Part shown: positions 9,801 through 17,831 of the stretch, piece by piece
Layout: each line of letters begins with the position of its first letter
How positions within the stretch are numbered: the first letter of the stretch is position 1
IMG/VR virus record: IMGVR_UViG_3300048549_001549
Location: 1-35,999 of that record
Source of the DNA: a virus
DNA: 35,999 nt
Direction: 5' to 3' (one strand)
The notes under the pieces: generated by a model
Seen by the model: only the letters and a program-made list of their open reading frames with translations
Database searches by the model: none
What the model was told of the DNA's origin: nothing
Position numbers and translations under genes: made by a program

Positions 9801-12800
9801 CGGATCATAATCAAAAGACATAGTGACGGTGAAATTGTATTAACAGAAACTGCTGATATTATAATCGATGAAAAAATGTTTTTGAATTTTTCAAAGGCCA
9901 AGGACATTTACGTTGGAAACTATTTGGGTAGTAGTTTTAAAGGGCAATTTGATCGTCTGCGTATATATAATGAAGAAATTACAGAGGATGATTTTGAGCA
10001 ACATATTAAATACGGACAATCTTATAGTTTGAGAACAACCGATAAATCCGTTGAAGATACCTTGTTACTTAAAACTAACTTCGACCAACCACATGATATT
10101 TCTCTTGAAACAAATTATAAGTTTGGTTATGGAATTATACCAAACTCTTCGTTAAAAGAATCACACCCAAAATATATAAAATGCTACAATTTTAAAAAGA
10201 CACAATATCCGTTTGAATTTGTAGGTGCATATAAAAAAGAATTTGCAGGATTACCAAACTTCGGAGCCCAAGTTTTTAATAATAAAAAAATAAGAAGAGA
10301 AGAACTAAATTTAAATGCAAATTTAAATCCATTTAATAGAGTAACAAATAAATCCTTGGACCGTGTTGGGGTTGATACAAATAAACTTGGAGTGTTTTTT
10401 GGAAAAAGTGTAACACTTAACGAAGAAATAATAAAGTTTTTTGGTAAAATAAAATTGGGAGATTATATAGGGAATCCGGAGGACTATAACAAACGGACAT
10501 ACAATGAATTAAAAAAACTAAGAAATCTATTTTTCAAACACGGGTTTGGTAAAGTTGACTGGAACAATTACATAAACAGTATCAAAGGATATTTTGACGA
10601 GTCATTTTTTGATAACATAGAAAAGTTAGTACCTGCGAGGAGTATGCTGGTGAGTGGTCTTTTGGTAGAACCACTATTACTTGAAAGACCAAAGGTTAAG
10701 GGAACGGACTTAGACACAAATCTTGAATCAAATGTTGATAGATTTAATATTATAGAATCAACTGAAAAAATAAAACCACTAAAGAATATAAGACTTTCTG
10801 CTAAACACACGAACAAGAATATAGTGGAGTTTGCAAACGCAAAAGTTTACGGACCAAGAAAAACAGATGAGAACGCAATCTGCCTAAATTCGGATATTGC
10901 GTATAAGAATATAAAAGGAAAAACACACAAAACCGAGATGTTTGAGAATATTGATTATGGCAATTTACAAAGTGTTGCGTCCAATTTTGGTCATGTGAGT
11001 ATAGAGGGTACGGATTATCGTGTTGAAAAGGATGAGTTTACACTGAGTCATCACACAAGTTTTACAAACGGTCTTGTAGACTATACAATTGCAAATAAAG
11101 TAAAAATAACAATAAAAATTACTAATGATAACTCTAATCACTTTTCTTCTGCGGAGGGTGAGTTCTTCTCGGGTAAAAACCTAAATGGACAACGTCTTTT
11201 CACAAACAACGCAGAGACTTGGTTCATTTACTTTGAACCTTATATTAATATATGGGTTCTTGTAAACAAAGACCCCCGTACAAGTGCAAATACAAATGAA
11301 ATAATTTCAGATGGTTCTGTTAAGAGAATTTACTGCACAATACAAGGTACGGAATTTCCTACAAATTTCTATATAAACTCCTATACTGATGTAGTAAGAA
11401 CTCTGGTCGGTTCATTCGAGTCGTGGGATGATATGTTTCTAATTTCCGGAGCAACCGGAAAATTACCACTTAACACAAATAGAATTTATCGTGCTACATC
11501 GTCGGTGAACATATTAAACGATAAATTTATTAATTTATCAGGAGAAATACTTGGTGTTGTTGATTGTGAAATAAACGGAGTTTTTGACGGAAAGTATAAT
11601 GAAATTTTAGATGACGGGACCCTTGTAATACACAAAAAAGGAAGTTATGTATTCAGAGGACTGAAGCAAACGATTAAATTTGACGGAACTTTCTCAGGAA
11701 CTTTAAAAAGAGGATTTGTAGGATCAACAGAAACTCAGTCAGACTTTGTAATTCGGAATGGTTATGTAAATGGAAAGAGATACGGTGGGTGTTATTTTTC
11801 TGATAAAAAATTATATGGAAATATAAACGATGTCATTGAAAATGATTTAAGGTATACTGATTTAGATTTAAGTATTTTTGATTCAAATAAGATAAACACC
11901 ACATCTCAAACATTTAAGAATATTAAATTAGTGCCAATTCCTAATAAAATAGAATATTATGTTGACGAGAGTAAATTTGTTGTAAGTAAAAAAGTAAACA
12001 TAGAAAGAAACTCCACCAACCAATTATATAATATTGGATCATTTAGATATAGAAAAACACTTGGTACATATTCGAATTGTTTTTACCACAGAACCAAGGA
12101 TGTTTTTGTTCCTGCTTTATTTCACGAATTTGATATAAAATTAAATACTAAGATAAAAACAAATCAAATAAGAGAGGTAAAAATAATTGGTTATACTGAT
12201 TTGATGGCTGACATTAGAACGCAGGAAAATTTATCGTACAAACGAAAATTTAAAACTGAGGTTATTAAAAATGAAACATATACAATTAGTATGTGTTTTG
12301 ATTTTATATATAAAATGGAAACTAACGATTACGAAGTTAGTCCTATTCTGTATTCCCGTGGTAGAAATCTTAAAAATAATAATTACTATCGCATAACATT
12401 TGATGAATATGGTGATACTATAAGAGTAAAAGAAAATTTCTTTGATAAAGGCTGGGATTCTCTTGACAAAATATATGAAATTGATGATTTTCGATTTTTA
12501 TTACCAAAAGAAGATGTTATGGCTGAGTTTGAAAATACAAATTCGTCACTTTTTTATGTTGAGATTGATGATAAAAACTCAATTGCATTTTTAGCAAACC
12601 ACGACTCGGAAGAAACAAATTCAATTGATTTTCACTCACTTGACTTTGTAAAAAATTCGACTGAAAAAAATATAAAAGGGGAGATTGAAATATTAAATAC
12701 ACGTGATTTATATAATCAAACTGGTAAAATATACGGTGAGCAGGAATTGGGTGTGAGTTATGATACAATTGAAATAAAACATAATAGACATCATCTCATA

Positions 12801-15800
12801 AGTAATAACATAAAGGTTGGTGATACAATTAGACTTGATGTTTATGGAAAAAACAAAACCAAGTATGCGATTCAGACCAACCGAGAACTTACACCAGACG
12901 AAGTGGATGATTCCGAAGCAATAATTTATACAGTAGATACTCTGGATTGTCATGTCACATATGACATCAATGAAAACTTTTTAAGGTATACGGCCGAAAC
13001 ACTTCCATTAAAATATCATTCTTATTTTACACAAGAAAGTCCGTCTAATTACTTTTTAATAATGCCAAAGTCTGAGTATAATGGATTTGAACTAAGTGGG
13101 TATAACGGAAAGTGGAAATCGGCCAATGGAATGTATAAACAAAGTTTTATGCTGAATGATAAATACACATACACAAACATAAACTCAGAGTGGATTGTAT
13201 TTTGGAGCAAAGTCACTCCTAATTGTGAAAAAGAGGGTGTAAACGGTGCGTGGGTTTTGGCAAAAGAAGAAGAGTCGGGATTCACAGACAGAATTCAAAG
13301 CGATTTGGAAACTGATAAAATAAAACTATGGATGTATGGATTTGTTCGTGGAGAATTTGCATCTGACGTTGAATACACAACCAACCCGACAATTAATGTA
13401 GATACATTCAGTTCAGACTTTGGTGGGGGTGCTGAAGAATTTTTACTTAAACAAGAAGCATCTGTTCTACATACAAAGGATCTGTGCTCAGACGAAGATT
13501 ATGTAAAAAACAAAATAAAAGATAGCAATAAGAATGTGGATACCTCATTTGTTATTATTCCGAATAAAGAGGCTTTTAGATTTGCAGAGAAATACGGAAA
13601 GAATACATTGAGTGTAAAGGATCAAATACTTTCCTGGAGTTTAAATATTAAGAGTGTAGAAAGCAAGTTACCTGCACGTGGTTTATACGACAAAGTAAAA
13701 CCAATGAAAGAAGTTGATGTACAAGTTGAAGTGGAATATAATCAGAACTTTGATAGAGTAGTTCCGTATGTAAGGTTGATAGGAGCAGATGTTAGTTCAA
13801 CTCAATATAGACTGGTAGAAGGTGACTACTTTCTTACCACACAAGAAATAAATAATTATCCTGTTTATAGAAATCCACACGGATTTTTGATGAAACGAGA
13901 TAGATACATTGATGAGGAAACTGGTAATGCAAATTATTTGTGGGTAATCGCACAGGACGCACAACCTCTGACCACTAAAATTGAAGATCTAACCAATAAA
14001 AACCGACTTGTTTTTATTTCATATAATGGAACCTGTGCAAGTGATGATTTTAATTTTAGAGTTGGTTATGATATGAATCCAAACGTAGACACCACCCGTG
14101 ACAGAAATGATATGCTGGCAGATTCTTTTAGGGATGCCGTATTACTAGATGATCAGGAAGTAACGGTTACGTGGGGTTATGACAGAAACGAACAGGCCTG
14201 CTCTACTTGTGAGGATATAGCAACACCTGATTTTAAAATCACAGTAAGTCCAGATAATTTATATACAACATACGCAGGGAAAAAGAAGTTTATTACTATT
14301 TACCAAGGAGGAGTTGATGCAGAAGTTGGTATCAATGAATTAAATCCAAATACATTTGCAAAGCAATTCGGTGGATTATATAGTCACATCAATGGAAGTT
14401 ATTGTGATTCTGAAATTTGCTATCATCAAAAAAATGGTGGGTCGGTTATGAAGAAATTACCTGCCGGGTGGGTAATAGAACCGACTGTAGTTGGAAGTGG
14501 TAACAAGTTTACGACATATATATCAAGTAATCATGCAGATGTAAAATCAAAGGGGTTGATATTCCAACATCCAAAATATGGAATGTATAAGTCAGAAAGT
14601 GGAGAGTTGGCATTTATTTATTACGAAAAAAATGAATATTCGGACATCAAAATATGCATTGATTCTGATAATGAAAATTTAAGATCAAAATTTTCTAAAA
14701 CAACTTATGAGCAAAATAATAGAGTTGTGTATCAAAATGAAAATGGTTGGTTGGTATTCTATAATATAGAAGAAATTTCCGGTGACGAATATTGGTGCAT
14801 AAGTGATACTTTGTCTGATAGAAATGTAAAATACAAAGCAGATATTAGATGGAAAAATGAACTTAATTTTAAAGAAGGGGACCGTCATTATGATGAGGAG
14901 TTTGGTGTCTATTACCATAAGACTACAAATATAGACTATAATGAAAAAAATGCCATTGTAGTAAATATGAAGATTAATCTTGATGAAGAAAACCCAACTA
15001 ATATATTGAACTTGGATAGATTTGATGTTAATACATTTAGTTATCGTTTAACATACGATTCCACATTTAGACAAGAATCAACTGCATTGGAACTTCTACC
15101 AGTATTATCACGGGTTGAAAATAAGTATATATCGGAACTACCTGTGTCAATAAATTATGATCCTGAAACATTTTACTTAGAGTATCCTAATTTGGTTGAT
15201 ATTCATGTTTTGTCCGATGGGTCGTATGAATATAATGAAACAGGTAATACTAATTTAACACTTGCATTGAATTCGTTTGGAACAACTAAAAACTTTGATA
15301 TGAAGATTAATATTGAAAATACATTTGGTCATGTCAAAGTTGATTCAAATGATATATTCTCTGCGGACTTCAAACGGAACACCACAGATCAAGAAAGAGA
15401 GGACGGATATATTGACATAAACAAACTGTATGAAAAGTATTATATTGACGAAGTAAACTATACACTTGAAGTTGGTGTAAAAACGAGAAGAGAACCAATA
15501 GTAGTAGAAAAAAATATAAGAAAAATAAATCAACAAAGCAAATTTGAAGAATTATTTTTGGATGATTCTGATGAAGATGAACGTGAAATTAAGATTACAT
15601 TTGATGAAGACCTTAGTTATAAGGTAAATAAAAATTATGTTTTAACTGACATTACAAAATTAAAAGTAAACAATGATATTGTATCAAGAAATATTTCAAA
15701 AGACCACCTATCATATAAAAGAAGATTTAAAAGAACCACGACACAAAATAATGTTTCGACAACTATTTCACAAGAAGGAATACAAGATTTTACATCACCA

Positions 15801-16076
15801 ATAACAAGAACCCGTAGAGTATTTCCAAGAACTGACTTTAATAGTGGTTCGTTTGATTCATTTTGGTTTATTGATGATGTACCTGTTACTAACCAGACCT
15901 ACGAGCAAAAACCTGTAATCGTTAGAAAGGGTGTGTATGAACTACCAACTGATGTTCTTGATAAACTTGAATTTTATTATTCATTTAATGATTCGGATGT
16001 AGAATTCGTAGAGGCATTTCCAACTCATACTCCGTCACCAACTAAAACAGAAACCAAAACACCAACCGATGACTAA
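6810..16076 (+). CDS. Giant (3088-residue) baseplate/tail-fibre protein with LamG-like domain and repeated beta modules
   Basis: The largest gene here, a quarter of the window. Residues 1-560 are unlike anything I can name securely and include a helical region (~200-320). Around 800-835, NNLPLILKTKGTRESIEAL (K819-G820-T821-R822) resembles the 'KGT' motif of P2 gpI-type and related baseplate proteins. Residues ~865-1073 form a LamG/concanavalin-like sandwich ending in DRLRIYNEEITEDDFEQ. At least six small modules with the pattern G-x-Y...N...W-x-I/L...W-V-L recur near 567-630, 1448-1495, 2097-2156, 2334-2390, 2517-2564 and 2631-2670. The C-terminus is Thr/Pro-rich (THTPSPTKTETKTPTDD). The start is the ATG at 6810; 6822 is an in-frame alternative. 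The last 8 nt overlap the next gene. Likely a wedge-anchored adsorption or fibre scaffold; the exact T4 counterpart (gp7-like?) is inference. Confidence 0.75.
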   Translation: MVDFMKYIQQVPSDNKKLTRGFSVDESTLSIGFENEPTHYNFGLSPKDSIEFSVFSSEGIRLAWKVVDDEPNFEVLNLDYTNLDGDRISGQARLFTSNYPSIDGNVVVSPSIDAKSVGIDSGYYYMRYSFLNDIVGSSANKSKLLIKEISNSRTEIKVIPECLKTSIRAEDISLSFDYINFTTKKLPVSHLYNYTDKLLSEDKNLLSQEFDTELSEIITDYEDSIELTLEMLGTTTRKQVFIEIDSVRKRVFELYKNTLISEYNEVYTRTDFYVQYINCINYEISKQKRLADSGVDPRIIDLYKSVLITLYDSDYLNRLFVDRFELYFNNYVNFGQGELFPILGTQLANENIGDEDKHTPLIIKLSDALPANITIGSRLYISNKLYSDDVVQKVTYFKEIKSNLTKLRGPNRSQIIKNNGTKEYTKDELDTESGLDEIDESTTKISTYFNKNINTGITSFEEFSDFVKFSSAKRQLDLFIQRFSKISKLINVISSYEYSIEILAKKVEDNLLPEKEANSSISILQKLELKEKLKELDTELLSLSEYERYLLYTDSPRAYPRTDNVYVSGITGKNRLANGRYEKYSFFNDKNSFKHWLGDWYLWWDATLFEWVLSVDAYSRNETFFSFKSESYFFETDVRWGNHLGFDGDEFVKISKETLEYGPEKGKLAPEYIPDDISKWSTTSRGYAWYIDMATEAAYYDKSNDDFLGLNIPEFLIRDDQNEDFLKLLSAVGTIFDVIDNYIKNMGNSREIRNNPEKGIPDELVYYFLNSFGINFTGKNTRGDVVSKLKIKDKESTEYKRNQIWRRILNNLPLILKTKGTRESIEALMRCYDIPEQLFVTREYGGASLEDSSSNFSEFSFDTYDYSLSIENEDEYLEVPWNHNDLKPKSIEFKLFINSEPQIKKTSAEDDTTETYAREVQTIISNDNWNFGIMRFSDYDDGWWRFYVSYQIEGESHETHKLIPDLDKKPLYIKHSDGYDVLIQVSRTFRQLKRKTLRIIIKRHSDGEIVLTETADIIIDEKMFLNFSKAKDIYVGNYLGSSFKGQFDRLRIYNEEITEDDFEQHIKYGQSYSLRTTDKSVEDTLLLKTNFDQPHDISLETNYKFGYGIIPNSSLKESHPKYIKCYNFKKTQYPFEFVGAYKKEFAGLPNFGAQVFNNKKIRREELNLNANLNPFNRVTNKSLDRVGVDTNKLGVFFGKSVTLNEEIIKFFGKIKLGDYIGNPEDYNKRTYNELKKLRNLFFKHGFGKVDWNNYINSIKGYFDESFFDNIEKLVPARSMLVSGLLVEPLLLERPKVKGTDLDTNLESNVDRFNIIESTEKIKPLKNIRLSAKHTNKNIVEFANAKVYGPRKTDENAICLNSDIAYKNIKGKTHKTEMFENIDYGNLQSVASNFGHVSIEGTDYRVEKDEFTLSHHTSFTNGLVDYTIANKVKITIKITNDNSNHFSSAEGEFFSGKNLNGQRLFTNNAETWFIYFEPYINIWVLVNKDPRTSANTNEIISDGSVKRIYCTIQGTEFPTNFYINSYTDVVRTLVGSFESWDDMFLISGATGKLPLNTNRIYRATSSVNILNDKFINLSGEILGVVDCEINGVFDGKYNEILDDGTLVIHKKGSYVFRGLKQTIKFDGTFSGTLKRGFVGSTETQSDFVIRNGYVNGKRYGGCYFSDKKLYGNINDVIENDLRYTDLDLSIFDSNKINTTSQTFKNIKLVPIPNKIEYYVDESKFVVSKKVNIERNSTNQLYNIGSFRYRKTLGTYSNCFYHRTKDVFVPALFHEFDIKLNTKIKTNQIREVKIIGYTDLMADIRTQENLSYKRKFKTEVIKNETYTISMCFDFIYKMETNDYEVSPILYSRGRNLKNNNYYRITFDEYGDTIRVKENFFDKGWDSLDKIYEIDDFRFLLPKEDVMAEFENTNSSLFYVEIDDKNSIAFLANHDSEETNSIDFHSLDFVKNSTEKNIKGEIEILNTRDLYNQTGKIYGEQELGVSYDTIEIKHNRHHLISNNIKVGDTIRLDVYGKNKTKYAIQTNRELTPDEVDDSEAIIYTVDTLDCHVTYDINENFLRYTAETLPLKYHSYFTQESPSNYFLIMPKSEYNGFELSGYNGKWKSANGMYKQSFMLNDKYTYTNINSEWIVFWSKVTPNCEKEGVNGAWVLAKEEESGFTDRIQSDLETDKIKLWMYGFVRGEFASDVEYTTNPTINVDTFSSDFGGGAEEFLLKQEASVLHTKDLCSDEDYVKNKIKDSNKNVDTSFVIIPNKEAFRFAEKYGKNTLSVKDQILSWSLNIKSVESKLPARGLYDKVKPMKEVDVQVEVEYNQNFDRVVPYVRLIGADVSSTQYRLVEGDYFLTTQEINNYPVYRNPHGFLMKRDRYIDEETGNANYLWVIAQDAQPLTTKIEDLTNKNRLVFISYNGTCASDDFNFRVGYDMNPNVDTTRDRNDMLADSFRDAVLLDDQEVTVTWGYDRNEQACSTCEDIATPDFKITVSPDNLYTTYAGKKKFITIYQGGVDAEVGINELNPNTFAKQFGGLYSHINGSYCDSEICYHQKNGGSVMKKLPAGWVIEPTVVGSGNKFTTYISSNHADVKSKGLIFQHPKYGMYKSESGELAFIYYEKNEYSDIKICIDSDNENLRSKFSKTTYEQNNRVVYQNENGWLVFYNIEEISGDEYWCISDTLSDRNVKYKADIRWKNELNFKEGDRHYDEEFGVYYHKTTNIDYNEKNAIVVNMKINLDEENPTNILNLDRFDVNTFSYRLTYDSTFRQESTALELLPVLSRVENKYISELPVSINYDPETFYLEYPNLVDIHVLSDGSYEYNETGNTNLTLALNSFGTTKNFDMKINIENTFGHVKVDSNDIFSADFKRNTTDQEREDGYIDINKLYEKYYIDEVNYTLEVGVKTRREPIVVEKNIRKINQQSKFEELFLDDSDEDEREIKITFDEDLSYKVNKNYVLTDITKLKVNNDIVSRNISKDHLSYKRRFKRTTTQNNVSTTISQEGIQDFTSPITRTRRVFPRTDFNSGSFDSFWFIDDVPVTNQTYEQKPVIVRKGVYELPTDVLDKLEFYYSFNDSDVEFVEAFPTHTPSPTKTETKTPTDD

Positions 16077-17070
16077 ATTATATAAAGTAAAAGATATTAC
16101 CGACAAGGTAAAACACGCAGAGTTGTATGGTCATGTAGCAAATAAACTACAAAATGATTTAACAACCCGTTTTGCCGTTTTGCGTAATTTTAGTGATGAA
16201 AAAAATGATACAATTCCGTCGGAACGAATGGAAATAAAAAATGTTTCATCGGGAATTGAATCAGAATTGTTTTACACAAACGAACTTACATTATCGTGTT
16301 GGGTTTATTTAACTGGAGAATCTGAGGCTAGTTGTGGCGTAATGACCAACGGAGATAATACAAACAGATGTGGGTTGTTAATAAACGCAAACGAGGAGAC
16401 TGGTGACGATTCTGAATCTGGTCCAATTGGATACACTTGGGAAAATAAATTAGAACAAAACTCGGACGGAGAAGATGTTTGGTCAAGACAAGACTTTACA
16501 TTTGGTATTGGTTTACCGAAACAAAAATGGACTCATTTAGCAATAATGATATATCCTTCTGGTAAAGCAAGATTGTTTATTGATAATATTTATCGTGCTT
16601 CATTTGACGAGGGGATAGTAAGAGATAAGGTTTCGTTTTCTAAAATTGAACTTGGAAGATTTAATGGATATGCTGATAATATTATGTGCTTTTCAACTAC
16701 ACTTGATTACGGAAATGTAGATATTGATAAAGAAGCAGTATCAGATTTTGCTACACTTTATTATACAAGCAGAACCGAACCAAAAAAAGCAATAGTGGAG
16801 TCACCAATTGTACCAAAAAAACAAACTGCTGATAATATACCTTTTTTTTATATGCAATCTGATGAGTATATAGAGGCCGCAACTTTGTACGACGAAAATA
16901 CACGGAAAAAAATAGAAAGTGGTATGACACGGAACGAAGCAATTGATTCACAGACGCAAGAAGAACTAATGGTACAAAAATACGCAATTGAGGGTGGGGT
17001 TAATGATAAAACTCGGGTTTATGCAGATAATGCGTTTATGACATTCCCCGGAGAACTAAAGAAATTGTAA
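16069..17070 (+). CDS. LamG/concanavalin-like virion protein
   Basis: A 333-residue protein. Residues about 60-225 have the LamG-type order of strands: TNELTLSCWVYLTGE, then a variable segment, KQKWTHLAIMIYPSGKARLF, IDNIYRASFDEG, and IELGRFNGYADNIMCFSTTL. This domain class commonly binds glycans or proteins and is frequent in phage tail-fibre proteins. The C-terminal ~100 residues are polar and unrecognised. Its ATG overlaps the end of the giant gene by 8 nt (ATGACTAA), so the two are probably co-translated and may assemble together. It is the second LamG-like domain in this region, after the one inside the preceding protein. Confidence 0.75.
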   Translation: MTKLYKVKDITDKVKHAELYGHVANKLQNDLTTRFAVLRNFSDEKNDTIPSERMEIKNVSSGIESELFYTNELTLSCWVYLTGESEASCGVMTNGDNTNRCGLLINANEETGDDSESGPIGYTWENKLEQNSDGEDVWSRQDFTFGIGLPKQKWTHLAIMIYPSGKARLFIDNIYRASFDEGIVRDKVSFSKIELGRFNGYADNIMCFSTTLDYGNVDIDKEAVSDFATLYYTSRTEPKKAIVESPIVPKKQTADNIPFFYMQSDEYIEAATLYDENTRKKIESGMTRNEAIDSQTQEELMVQKYAIEGGVNDKTRVYADNAFMTFPGELKKL

Positions 17071-17095
17071 ATTGTGACTTTAATGCAAATAAAAA

Positions 17096-17137
17096 AACAA
17101 TATATAAATATTTATTAGAAAGAATATATATATTGTT
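17096..17137 (+). promoter_or_regulatory. 11-bp inverted repeat enclosing a T4-late-like TATAAATA box
   Basis: The arms AACAATATATA (17096-17106) and TATATATTGTT (17127-17137) are perfect reverse complements around a 20-nt loop. The 3' arm abuts the ATG at 17138. TATAAATA (17103-17110), identical to the T4 late promoter -10 consensus, lies across the 5' arm and loop, and a purine-rich AGAAAGAA that could serve as a ribosome site lies in the loop (17117-17124). It could be a late promoter, an RNA hairpin controlling the next start, or both. Matches are seen directly; function is inferred. Confidence 0.5.
17108..17116 (+). promoter_or_regulatory. ATATTTATT box, copy 2
   Basis: Lies inside the loop of the inverted repeat before the MGYLNN-type protein and overlaps the TATAAATA box, giving a near-palindromic TATAAATATTTATT. 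It ends 21 nt before the ATG. Confidence 0.4.
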
Positions 17138-17830
17138 ATGGGTTATTTAAATAATGAAACTATTACAGTTGAGGCAACACTCACAAAACGGGGTCGTGAG
17201 TTACTAGCATCAGACTCTGGATTAAATATTACAAGTTTTGCATTAGCTGACGATGAAATTGACTACAAGTTGTACGATCCGAACCACCCCGGTGGTTCTC
17301 AGTATTATGACGCAGCGATTAGAAATATGCCAATATTCGAACCACTTTCTGACGAAACGCAAGCATTAAAATATAAATTGGTAACTCTACCAGCAGGTAC
17401 TCAGTATATTCCATTAATAAAACTCGGTCAACAAAGCATTACACTTGACAAAAACTACAACGGAGTTGTTACAATATCACCAACCACAGATCCTGTGTAT
17501 AACACCACACTTGGATACACGGCAGTATTGTCTGATAAAAGAGTTGGTTCTATAACAGGTTCGGGTGTAGACGGAACTGCAGCTGCTTCTTCTGCACTGT
17601 TTCTTGGGGATACCTCAAGTGACCAAGCACAAACAGTAGTTGGTTTGACATTTACATTTAGACCAAATTCTGCAATCGACAAAGACAGAACTGCGACATT
17701 AACAATAATAGGAAACGAAAGTGGTGGGTCGGTCACGATACCTGTGCGAGTTTTCACAGATGATTTGGCAGAAAGTGGATTGTCAGATTCACTTGGACTC
17801 AATTCATCATCTACAAGTTCAAATTACTGA
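17138..17830 (+). CDS. Conserved phage structural protein (MGYLNN-type)
   Basis: A 230-residue protein of a type recurrent in large marine phages. The N-terminal block is characteristic: TLTKRGRELLASDSG, then ITSFALADDEIDYKLYDPNH, MPIFEPLSDETQALKYKLVT. The middle (about residues 100-210) is a beta-rich, Ig-like region with evenly spaced valine/threonine strands, and the tail is Ser-rich. I know no biochemical role; it is usually regarded as virion-associated. It begins the first gene after the longest non-coding gap in the tail region, so it probably heads a late operon with the next genes. The following ATG is 1 nt beyond its stop. Confidence 0.75.
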   Translation: MGYLNNETITVEATLTKRGRELLASDSGLNITSFALADDEIDYKLYDPNHPGGSQYYDAAIRNMPIFEPLSDETQALKYKLVTLPAGTQYIPLIKLGQQSITLDKNYNGVVTISPTTDPVYNTTLGYTAVLSDKRVGSITGSGVDGTAAASSALFLGDTSSDQAQTVVGLTFTFRPNSAIDKDRTATLTIIGNESGGSVTIPVRVFTDDLAESGLSDSLGLNSSSTSSNY

Positions 17831-17831
17831 T

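Noticed and set aside
17721-17831. Upstream extension of the 498-residue virion protein
   Set aside because: It would overlap the previous gene by 110 nt and reads as its frame-shifted translation; ATG 17832 fits the tight gene spacing.
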